DNA from: Pseudolabrys sp.
Lineage (GTDB): Bacteria > Pseudomonadota > Alphaproteobacteria > Rhizobiales > Xanthobacteraceae
Direction: 5' to 3'
Assembly: GCA_029980465.1 (NCBI GenBank)
Contig: JARYIJ010000002.1
Location: 62,001 to 126,000 of the forward strand
DNA length: 64,000 nucleotides
Within the stretch, counting starts at the first letter, position 1, and every line of letters starts with the position of its first letter. The notes beneath the pieces are model-generated. The model did not search any database. It saw nothing but the letters and a program-made list of their open reading frames with translations, and was not told where the DNA came from. Positions 56,936 to 64,000 of this stretch are shown here, piece by piece. Position numbers and translations under genes: made by a program.

Positions 56936-58762
56936 ATGTGTGGAATTGTCGGCATCATCGGCCGCGAGCCGGTGGCGGGGCATCTGGTCGACGCGCTCAA
57001 GCGCCTCGAATACCGCGGCTACGATTCCGCCGGCATCGCGACCCTGGAGCACGGCGCGCTGACGCGTTGTCGCGCCGAAGGCAAGCTGCGCGCGCTCGAA
57101 AGCCGCCTCGCCAGCAAGCCGCTGTCGGGCACGATCGGTATCGGCCATACCCGCTGGGCGACGCATGGCCGCCCAAACGAAACCAACGCGCATCCGCATG
57201 CGACCGCCCATGTTGCCGTCGTCCACAACGGCATCATCGAGAACTTCCGCGAGCTGCGTGAGCAGCTTTCGAAGAATGGCTCGAAGTTCGAGAGCGAGAC
57301 CGACACGGAAATCGTCGCGCATCTCGTCAGCGACGAGATGAAGCGCGGCAGGTCGCCGGCCGAGGCCGTCGCCGCGACCCTGAAGAAGCTGCGCGGCGCG
57401 TTTGCGCTCGCGTTTCTGTTCGAGGGTCACGATAATTTGCTGATCGGCGCCCGCAAGGGCTCGCCGCTCGCGGTCGGTCACGGCAGCGGCGAGATGTATC
57501 TCGGGTCCGACGCCATCGCGCTCGCCCCGTTTACCGACCGCATCACCTATCTCGAAGACGGCGACTGGGCTGTCGTCAGCCGCAAGGGCGTCGAGATTTA
57601 CGATCAGAACGACAAGCGCGTCGAGCGTTCGGTCGTGCAGACCGTCGCCGGATCGACGACCGTCGACAAGGGCAACCATCGCCATTTCATGGCGAAGGAA
57701 ATTCACGAGCAGCCCGAAGTCGTCGGCCACACGCTCGCGCATTACATCGACATGAATGCCGAGGCGATCGCGTTGCCGTTCGATCTGCCGTTCGACTTCG
57801 CCAGGATCAAACGGCTGTCGATCTCGGCCTGCGGCACGGCTTATTATGCCGGCCTTGTCGGCAAATATTGGTTCGAGCAGATCGCGCGCCTGCCGGTCGA
57901 AATCGACATCGCGTCGGAATTCCGTTATCGCGGCGCGCCGCTCGAGAAGGGGGACCTTGCGATCCTGATTTCGCAGTCCGGCGAGACTGCCGACACCTTG
58001 GCGACGTTGCGCTACGCCAAGGAGCACGGCCAGCACGTCCTGTCGGTCGTCAATGTGCCGACATCGAGCATTGCGCGCGAAAGCGACGTGGTCGCGCCGA
58101 CCTTGGCCGGTCCCGAGATCGGCGTCGCCTCGACCAAGGCGTTCACCTGCCAGCTTGCGACGCTGGCGTGCCTCGCCATTGCCGCCGGGCGCGCCCGCAA
58201 CGTGTTGTCCGCCGAGGACGAGAAGAAACTGGTGCGCGCGCTGATCGAGGTGCCGCGTCACATGGCGGAAGCGCTGTCGCTTGAACCGCAGATAGAAAGC
58301 CTCGCGGTGCAATTCACCAAGGTGCGCGACGTGCTCTATCTCGGCCGCGGCACCAGCTATCCGATCGCGCTCGAAGGCGCGCTCAAGCTCAAGGAAATCT
58401 CCTACATCCACGCTGAGGGCTACGCCGCCGGCGAGCTCAAGCACGGGCCGATCGCGCTGATCGACGAGAGCATGCCGGTAATCGTGATCGCGCCGTTCGA
58501 CAATGTGTTCGAGAAGACGGCCTCCAACATGCAGGAGGTGATCGCCCGCGGCGGCCGTATCGTTCTGGCGACCGATCCCAAGGGCGCGGGCGAGGCGCCG
58601 GCGGATTCCATGGCGACTTTCATCCTGCCGGAAATGCCGTCGTTCGTGACGCCGCTGGTCTATGCCGTGCCCGTGCAACTGATCGCCTATCACACCGCTG
58701 CCGCGCTCGGCACCGATGTCGATCAGCCGCGCAATCTCGCAAAATCGGTCACGGTGGAATAA
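56936..58762 (+). CDS. glmS: Glutamine-fructose-6-phosphate aminotransferase
   Basis: First enzyme of amino-sugar synthesis, making glucosamine-6-phosphate. 608 residues. ATG 56936 puts Cys2 (MCGIVGIIGREPVAGHLVDA), the required N-terminal nucleophile, in place. Glutaminase motifs HTRWATHGRPNETNAHPH and two SIS domains (ACGTAYYAG..., SQSGETADTLATLR; RGTSYPIALEGALKLKEISY) are intact. No glmS ribozyme was expected or seen. Confidence 0.97.
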   Translation: MCGIVGIIGREPVAGHLVDALKRLEYRGYDSAGIATLEHGALTRCRAEGKLRALESRLASKPLSGTIGIGHTRWATHGRPNETNAHPHATAHVAVVHNGIIENFRELREQLSKNGSKFESETDTEIVAHLVSDEMKRGRSPAEAVAATLKKLRGAFALAFLFEGHDNLLIGARKGSPLAVGHGSGEMYLGSDAIALAPFTDRITYLEDGDWAVVSRKGVEIYDQNDKRVERSVVQTVAGSTTVDKGNHRHFMAKEIHEQPEVVGHTLAHYIDMNAEAIALPFDLPFDFARIKRLSISACGTAYYAGLVGKYWFEQIARLPVEIDIASEFRYRGAPLEKGDLAILISQSGETADTLATLRYAKEHGQHVLSVVNVPTSSIARESDVVAPTLAGPEIGVASTKAFTCQLATLACLAIAAGRARNVLSAEDEKKLVRALIEVPRHMAEALSLEPQIESLAVQFTKVRDVLYLGRGTSYPIALEGALKLKEISYIHAEGYAAGELKHGPIALIDESMPVIVIAPFDNVFEKTASNMQEVIARGGRIVLATDPKGAGEAPADSMATFILPEMPSFVTPLVYAVPVQLIAYHTAAALGTDVDQPRNLAKSVTVE

Positions 58763-58771
58763 ACTCTACCC

Positions 58772-59521
58772 ATGACAACGCCCGTTGATCCTGCGCCGCC
58801 GGAGTCGGGAAAGGCTGCGCCGCAGACCGGCGTGATGGCCCGTTTGCGGACCTATTTCCTGACCGGGCTCGTCGTCGCCGGCCCGCTGGCCATCACGGTC
58901 TGGCTGATCTGGTCGCTTATCACCTGGGTCGATGGCTGGGTCACGCCGCTTGTCCCGCCGGCGTTCCGGCCCGAAACCTATCTGCCGATCTCGGTGCCCG
59001 GCACCGGGCTCATCATCGCGCTGGTCGCGCTGACGCTGCTCGGGTTCCTCACCGCGAACCTGGTGGGACGCACATTGGTCGGGTGGGGCGAAAGCCTGCT
59101 CAGCCGGATGCCGATCGTGCGGCCGGTCTACCGGACCATGAAGCAGATTTTCGAGACTCTGTTCTCGAAAAACGGCGCAAGTTTCCGCAAGGTCGCGCTG
59201 GTCGAGTTTCCAGCACCCGGCATGTGGTCGCTGGTGTTCCTGTCGCAGGAGCCGAGTGACGAAATCGCGGCGCGCTTGCCCGCGCCCGATCATATCTCCG
59301 TTTTCCTGCCGTGTACGCCAAACCCGACGACGGGATTTTTCTTCTACGTACCCCGCAAGGATCTCGTCGAGCTCGATCTGCCGGTCGAGCAGGCGATGAC
59401 GCTCTTGATTTCCGCCGGCATGGTGCAGCCCAGTTCATCGGCGCAATCGAAACTGGCCTCGCTGGCCGCAACGGCGCGCGCCGCGCAGGCGGCGCGGCCG
59501 AAGGCCGACGTGGCGGACTAA
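58772..59521 (+). CDS. DUF502 membrane protein
   Basis: 249 residues with two N-terminal transmembrane segments (LRTYFLTGLVVAGPLAITVWL and LIIALVALTLLGFLTANLVG) and a conserved soluble domain (MPIVRPVYRTMKQIFETL, VALVEFPAPGMWSLVFLS, TPNPTTGFFFYVPRKD). DUF502 proteins are envelope proteins of unknown role. It starts ten bases after glmS and may be co-transcribed. Confidence 0.92.
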   Translation: MTTPVDPAPPESGKAAPQTGVMARLRTYFLTGLVVAGPLAITVWLIWSLITWVDGWVTPLVPPAFRPETYLPISVPGTGLIIALVALTLLGFLTANLVGRTLVGWGESLLSRMPIVRPVYRTMKQIFETLFSKNGASFRKVALVEFPAPGMWSLVFLSQEPSDEIAARLPAPDHISVFLPCTPNPTTGFFFYVPRKDLVELDLPVEQAMTLLISAGMVQPSSSAQSKLASLAATARAAQAARPKADVAD

Positions 59522-59543
59522 CGAACGGCTTATTGCTCGATAC

Positions 59544-59678
59544 TGTCATTCTGGCGCGCTGAGGGCGCGAACCCGGAATCCAGAATGTTGTTTTTGAATT
59601 TGCCTCTGAATTCCGGATCGCCGCCAGCGCGCGTCGAAAACGCGCGTAAACGCGCTTATGGCGGCGTCCGGAATGACA
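59544..59678. repeat. Palindromic repeat family B, copy 3
   Basis: TGTCATTCTGGCGCGCTGAG and ACCCGGAATCCAGAATG at the left match GAATTCCGGATCGCCGCC and GGCGTCCGGAATGACA at the right, around an A/T-rich spacer. It fills the DUF502-recG gap, which has nothing else. Confidence 0.8.
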
Positions 59679-59685
59679 ACTGCGA

Positions 59686-61791
59686 TTAGCCCGCACTGAT
59701 CAGCCGGATCGCATCGTCTTTCTCGAACAGATAGAGCAGCGCCCGTAACGTCTGGCCCCGCGGCGTCGTCAAGGCGGCATCCTGCGCGAGGATGAGCGCT
59801 GCATCGTCGCGCGCTGCGCCGAGATATTTGCTGTGCACGTCGAGACGCGCGATGCGGAACCCGGGCACGCCGCTTTGCCGCGTGCCCAGCAGATCGCCTT
59901 CGCCGCGCAGCCGCAGGTCTTCCTCGGCGATGCGGAAGCCATCCTCGGTTTCGCGCAGGATCGAAAGCCGCGCCTTGGCGGTTTCGCCGAGTGGCGTCTT
60001 GTAGAGCAGCAGGCAGGTCGATCGTTCGGAGCCGCGGCCAACGCGGCCGCGCAACTGATGAAGCTGGGCAAGGCCGAACCGCTCGGCATGCTCGATCACC
60101 ATCACGGTCGCTTCCGGCACGTTGACGCCGACTTCGATCACGGTGGTGGCGACCAGCAGACGCGTCTCGCCGCGGGCAAAGCGCTCCATCGCCCGGTCTT
60201 TTTCGGCGCCCTTCATGCGCCCATGAACCATGTCGACAACGTCGCCGAAGCGGCCCCGAAGCACCTTGAAACGCTCTTCCGCCGCGGCGAGATCGGATGT
60301 CTCAGAGTCCTCAATCAGCGGACACACCCAGTAGACGCGCTGACCCTCGCCGATGGCTCGCCCGGCCGCTTCCTCAACTTCTTCAAGTCTCGACAGCGGG
60401 ATGGTGCGGGTGTCGATGGGCTGGCGTCCTGCCGGCTTTTCGCGCAATTCGGAAATGTCCATGTCACCGAAATAGGTGAGGACGAGCGTGCGCGGGATTG
60501 GCGTCGCGGTCAGGATCAGCATGTCGACGGCTTGCCCCTTTTCCGCCAGAGCGAGCCGTTGATGGACGCCGAACCGGTGCTGCTCGTCGACAACGGCGAG
60601 CGCAAGATCGTGAAACGCGACATCCTCCTGAAACAGCGCGTGGGTGCCGAGCAGGAGGTCGATCTCGCCGAGCGCGAGACGGGCGAGAACGGTGTCGCGC
60701 TCCCGTCCGCGCTCGCGCCCGGTGAGGATGTCGGCGCGCAGTCCGGCGGCCTTTGCGAGCGGCACGATCGTGTTGAGATGCTGTCGCGCCAGGATTTCAG
60801 TCGGCGCCATGAAGGCGGCCTGCCGTCCGGCCTCGGCGACGGTTGCGGCGGCGAGCAATGCCACCACGGTCTTGCCTGAGCCGACGTCGCCTTGCAGCAG
60901 CCGCAGCATGCGTTGCGGCTTGGCAAGGTCGGTCGAGATGTCGTCAAGCGCCGCCTGCTGCGAGTGGGTGAGCGAATAGGGCAGCGACCGGAGGATCTTG
61001 GCGCGCAAGTGACCTTCGCCTGATGTACCCCGTCCTGCGGGGCGGCGCAGATGCTTGCGCACGAGCGCCAGCGCGAGTTGTCCCGCCAGAAGTTCGTCAT
61101 AGGCCAATCGCGTCCACGCCCGGCTGTCCGGCGCGACGTCGGCGGGATCGGCAGGACGGTGCAGATGGCGCAGCGCCTCGGCAAACGGCGGCAGCCGTTC
61201 GCGCGATACCCAGGCGGCGTCCTGCCATTCCGGCAGGGGGGGAATTTTGGTGAGCGCCGCATCCATGGCGCGGCGAATATTGTTGAGCGTGACACCTTCG
61301 GTGAGCGGATAGACCGGCTCGACCAGCGGCAGGCCGGCGAAGCCGGCTTCGTCGACGACGCGGTCCGGATGGACCATCTGCAGCATGCCATCGTAGAGCT
61401 CGGCCGTGCCTGAGACATAACGCAGCGCGCCTTCGGGCAGGAGTTTTTCCAGATAGTCGCGCCGCGCGTTGAAATAGGTCAGCGTGATATCGCCGGTGTC
61501 GTCGTGCGCATAGATGCGGTAGGGCGCGCGGGGGCGATTGGGCGGCGATGGCCGGTGCTGGTCGATGGTGACGGCGACGGTGACGATCGTGCCGGGCACG
61601 ACATCGCGCAAGGTTGGCCGCGAACGGCGGTCGACGACGCCGGACGGTACATGGAACAGCAGATCGACGATCTTCGGCGGATCGCGATCGAGCAAATGTG
61701 CGTACAGCGTCTCGAGCTTCGGGCCGATGCCAGGCAGGCCCTTGAGGGTCGCAAACAGCGGATTGAGCGAGGCAGGACGCATTGCAGCCAT
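59686..61791 (-). CDS. recG: ATP-dependent DNA helicase RecG
   Basis: Remodels stalled forks and Holliday junctions. 701 residues: wedge domain at the N-terminus (LKGLPGIGPKLETLYAHLLD), Walker A LLQGDVGSGKTVVALL, DEQH box VVDEQHRFGVHQR, TATPIPRTL, and the C-terminal helicase motif LHQLRGRVGRGSE plus the TRG region. All helicase motifs are intact. Divergent from sdhE. Confidence 0.97.
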   Translation of the reverse strand: MAAMRPASLNPLFATLKGLPGIGPKLETLYAHLLDRDPPKIVDLLFHVPSGVVDRRSRPTLRDVVPGTIVTVAVTIDQHRPSPPNRPRAPYRIYAHDDTGDITLTYFNARRDYLEKLLPEGALRYVSGTAELYDGMLQMVHPDRVVDEAGFAGLPLVEPVYPLTEGVTLNNIRRAMDAALTKIPPLPEWQDAAWVSRERLPPFAEALRHLHRPADPADVAPDSRAWTRLAYDELLAGQLALALVRKHLRRPAGRGTSGEGHLRAKILRSLPYSLTHSQQAALDDISTDLAKPQRMLRLLQGDVGSGKTVVALLAAATVAEAGRQAAFMAPTEILARQHLNTIVPLAKAAGLRADILTGRERGRERDTVLARLALGEIDLLLGTHALFQEDVAFHDLALAVVDEQHRFGVHQRLALAEKGQAVDMLILTATPIPRTLVLTYFGDMDISELREKPAGRQPIDTRTIPLSRLEEVEEAAGRAIGEGQRVYWVCPLIEDSETSDLAAAEERFKVLRGRFGDVVDMVHGRMKGAEKDRAMERFARGETRLLVATTVIEVGVNVPEATVMVIEHAERFGLAQLHQLRGRVGRGSERSTCLLLYKTPLGETAKARLSILRETEDGFRIAEEDLRLRGEGDLLGTRQSGVPGFRIARLDVHSKYLGAARDDAALILAQDAALTTPRGQTLRALLYLFEKDDAIRLISAG

Positions 61792-61915
61792 GCTGGCTCG
61801 AAATTCACGCGTAAAGCAATGCGGACGCTATGACGGAATGCTGGCGTCCACCGCCGCGGCGGCTATATAAATCCGCGCCCGGCTCCGTCCGGGCTATTGG
61901 CATTTGGAGCGAGCC

Positions 61916-62200
61916 GTGACGTCACGATCGAGCGTAGGTCTGGATGAACGCCGCCGCCGGCTGCTGTTCCGGTCGTGGCACCGCGGCATTCGCGAGGTCG
62001 ATCTGGTCCTCGGCCGTTTCGCCGACGCGACGCTGGCGGGGATGAGCGATGCCGAGCTCGACGACTACGAGGCCGTGCTCGAAGCGCCGACGCCGGATTT
62101 GATGGCCTGGGTCATGGGGGAGGTGCCGCTGCCGCAGGGTCGCACCACGCCGCTCCTGCGACGCATGATCGACTTCCATCTGAACGCGCCACGCGAATGA
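61916..62200 (+). CDS. sdhE: FAD assembly factor SdhE
   Basis: Small helical protein that helps attach FAD to succinate dehydrogenase. 94 residues with the key motif SWHRGIREVDLVLG (R-G-x-x-E) and the C-terminal LLRRMIDFH. GTG 61916 (TSRSSVGLDERRRRLL) has GGAG six bases upstream and is preferred over a TTG at 61904. mfd starts within its stop codon (ATGA). Confidence 0.92.
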   Translation: MTSRSSVGLDERRRRLLFRSWHRGIREVDLVLGRFADATLAGMSDAELDDYEAVLEAPTPDLMAWVMGEVPLPQGRTTPLLRRMIDFHLNAPRE

Positions 62201-64000
62201 CATTACTGAGCAAATCTCCCGTCAACCTGCTGAAGCCGGGCCAGCCGCTGACCCTGGCGCAGGTCGCCGACGGTGCCGAAGGGCTGGTGCTGGCCGACCT
62301 TGCGCGGGCCGTTGCCGCGCGAAAGGACGCGCCGGCGGTCAGCCTCACCGTGATCTGCCGCGACGGACCGCGCATGGCGGCGCTGACGCGCGCGCTGCGT
62401 TTTTTCGCGCCGGACATGGAGCTGTTGGAGTTTCCGGCCTGGGACTGCCTGCCGTACGACCGCGTGTCGCCGAATGCCGCCGTACTGGCGCAGCGCATGC
62501 TGACACTGTCGCGGCTTACCCGCGCCACCGGCCGCGACAAGCCTTCGATCCTGCTTACGACGGTGAACGCGGCGCTGCAGCGTGTCCCGGCCAGGGACTT
62601 CGTGGCGCGGCAGGCGCTCTCGGTCGCGCCGGGCCACGTGCTCGGCATGGCGGGGGTGACGTCGTGGCTCGAGCTCAACGGCTTCACCCGCACCTCGACC
62701 GTGCGCGAGCCGGGCGAGTACGCGGTGCGTGGCGGCATCCTCGATCTCTACGCGCCGGGCATGGACCTGCCGGTGCGGCTCGACTTCTTCGGCGACACGC
62801 TGGAGACGATCCGCACATTCGATCCACAGACGCAGATCAGCGAGGGCCAGCTGCGCGCGCTCGACCTCGTGCCGGTCGCTGAGTTCCAACTTGTTACCGA
62901 CACGATCCGCCGCTTCCGCACCGGTTACGTCGCGCAGTTCGGCGCGACCTCGCCCGACGATCTGCTCTACACCGCAGTGAGCGAAGGCCGCCGTTATCCC
63001 GGCATCGAGCACTGGCTGCCGCTGTTCCACAACAGCCTCGACACGCTGTTCGACTATCTGCCCGGCACGCCGCTCGCCACCGAGCCGCTGGCCGAGGATG
63101 CCGCGCGCGAGCGCATCACCCAGATCGCTGACTATTACGACGCCCGCAAGCAGGCGCTCGCCGACGGCATGCAGCCGGTCTACAAGCCGCTGCCGCCCGA
63201 GCGGCTCTATCTCACCGACGCCGACTGGCAGGGCCGGCTCGACAAATCGCCGCTGGCGCGGGTGACACCGTTTGCGGTGCCGGACGCGAAATCCGTCATT
63301 GAGATCAGCGCGCGCGCCGGACACAACTTCACGGCCGAACGCGCCGAGCCCGGCGCCAACGTATTCGAGGCCGTCGCCCGCCATGTCTTCGCGCTGCAGG
63401 AGAGCGGCAAGCGCGTGGCCGTGGCGCTGTGGAGCGCCGGCGCGCGCGAGCGCATGGCGCACGTCCTCGCCGACCACAGGCTGCACAACCTGACCTCAGT
63501 CGACTCCTGGCCCGACGCGCAAGCGCTGCCGAAGAGCTCGGTTGCGCTCGCCGTGCTCGGCATCGAGTCCGGCTTCGAAACCGGCGACATCGCTGTCATC
63601 AGCGAGCAGGACATTCTCGGCGACCGTCTGGTGCGGCCGCGCCGCGCCAGCCGCAAGGCGGAGAACTTCATCGCCGAGGCGATCAGTCTCACGCCCGGCG
63701 ACCTCGTCGTCCATCTCGACCACGGCATCGGCCGCTTCGTTGGCCTCAAGGCCATCGAAGCCGCCGGCGCGCCGCACGACTGCCTCGAAATCCATTACGC
63801 GGGCGGCGACAAGCTGTTCCTGCCGGTCGAGAATATCGACCTGCTGTCGCGCTACGGTTCGGAGGAAGCATCGGCCGAGCTCGACCGTCTCGGCGGCAGC
63901 GGCTGGCAGACCCGCAAGGCGCGCATGAAGAGCCGCATCCGCGAAATCGCGGGCGAGCTCATCAAGATCGCAGCCGAGCGCCAGCTTCATGAGGCGCCGC
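62197..64000 (+). CDS. mfd: Transcription-repair coupling factor Mfd, 3' truncated
   Basis: The first about 601 residues are in the window. The UvrB-like module shows FPAWDCLPYDRVSPNAAVLA and later LRALDLVPVAEFQLV; the RNA-polymerase-interacting RID reads PGDLVVHLDHGIGRFVGLKA and LFLPVENIDLLSRYG. The helicase domain lies beyond the right edge. Mfd removes stalled polymerase and recruits UvrA. It overlaps sdhE by four bases. Confidence 0.96.
   Translation, partial: MTLLSKSPVNLLKPGQPLTLAQVADGAEGLVLADLARAVAARKDAPAVSLTVICRDGPRMAALTRALRFFAPDMELLEFPAWDCLPYDRVSPNAAVLAQRMLTLSRLTRATGRDKPSILLTTVNAALQRVPARDFVARQALSVAPGHVLGMAGVTSWLELNGFTRTSTVREPGEYAVRGGILDLYAPGMDLPVRLDFFGDTLETIRTFDPQTQISEGQLRALDLVPVAEFQLVTDTIRRFRTGYVAQFGATSPDDLLYTAVSEGRRYPGIEHWLPLFHNSLDTLFDYLPGTPLATEPLAEDAARERITQIADYYDARKQALADGMQPVYKPLPPERLYLTDADWQGRLDKSPLARVTPFAVPDAKSVIEISARAGHNFTAERAEPGANVFEAVARHVFALQESGKRVAVALWSAGARERMAHVLADHRLHNLTSVDSWPDAQALPKSSVALAVLGIESGFETGDIAVISEQDILGDRLVRPRRASRKAENFIAEAISLTPGDLVVHLDHGIGRFVGLKAIEAAGAPHDCLEIHYAGGDKLFLPVENIDLLSRYGSEEASAELDRLGGSGWQTRKARMKSRIREIAGELIKIAAERQLHEAP

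Overview
The window is chromosomal DNA of an alphaproteobacterium, most likely Hyphomicrobiales near Bradyrhizobium, Rhodopseudomonas or Pseudolabrys. The reasons are high GC with G/C-rich third codon positions, core gene blocks in alphaproteobacterial order, a Bradyrhizobium-type GH17/GT2 beta-glucan locus, LexA boxes of the GTTC-N7-GTTC type, a DUF1127 gene, and many small palindromic intergenic repeats. I see no prophage, insertion sequence, CRISPR array or rRNA.

Layout. 1-8.3 kb: SPOR-domain protein (5' truncated), nagZ, scpA, scpB, tatA, tatB, tatC, serS, surE. 8.5-17.4 kb: pcm, a LysM/degenerate LytM lipoprotein, a DUF815 ATPase, yajC-secD-secF, a DUF498 protein, a short squalene/phytoene-synthase-like protein, trmFO. 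17.5-24.8 kb: small envelope and metabolic genes (transglutaminase-like exported protein, DUF1127, MFS transporter, MaoC hydratase, MsrQ-like haem protein, GNAT, GST, FAH-family hydratase). 24.8-28.2 kb: an accessory patch with a tandemly duplicated exported-protein gene, four kinds of palindromic repeat, a DUF433-DUF5615-HigA toxin-antitoxin-like operon, a lower-GC membrane protein gene and a short HTH ORF. 28.2-35.3 kb: uvrA (carrying an in-frame palindromic repeat), an outer-membrane beta-barrel, a divergent MarR/ClC pair, ssb. 35.3-48.9 kb: glycosyltransferase, MarC, gyrA, LysE, coaD, two cyclophilins, queA, tgt, an FAD hydroxylase, CHRD, zinc-ribbon and PilZ proteins, tRNA-Lys, an M20 amidohydrolase. 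48.9-55.3 kb: beta-glucan locus (GH17-GT2 synthase, small exported protein, GH17-membrane protein) and two membrane proteins. 55.4-64 kb: glmU, glmS, DUF502, recG, sdhE and the 5' part of mfd.

How the genes fit together. Tat (tatABC) and Sec accessory (yajC-secDF) blocks serve protein export. nagZ, the LytM-like lipoprotein, glmU and glmS serve peptidoglycan recycling, division-linked hydrolysis and amino-sugar supply. queA and tgt make queuosine. uvrA, mfd, recG and ssb are repair genes, and uvrA and ssb each have a LexA-type box upstream. The GH17 genes probably make cyclic beta-(1,3),(1,6)-glucan, an osmoadaptation and symbiosis polymer in Bradyrhizobium.

Most notable observations: a palindromic repeat inserted in frame in uvrA; a Tgt that has lost all four zinc ligands; an about 50-residue extra segment in SerRS; a nearly identical tandem duplication of gene plus repeat; the mixed DUF433-DUF5615-HigA operon; and a perfect inverted repeat between marR and clc that contains a TATAAT hexamer.
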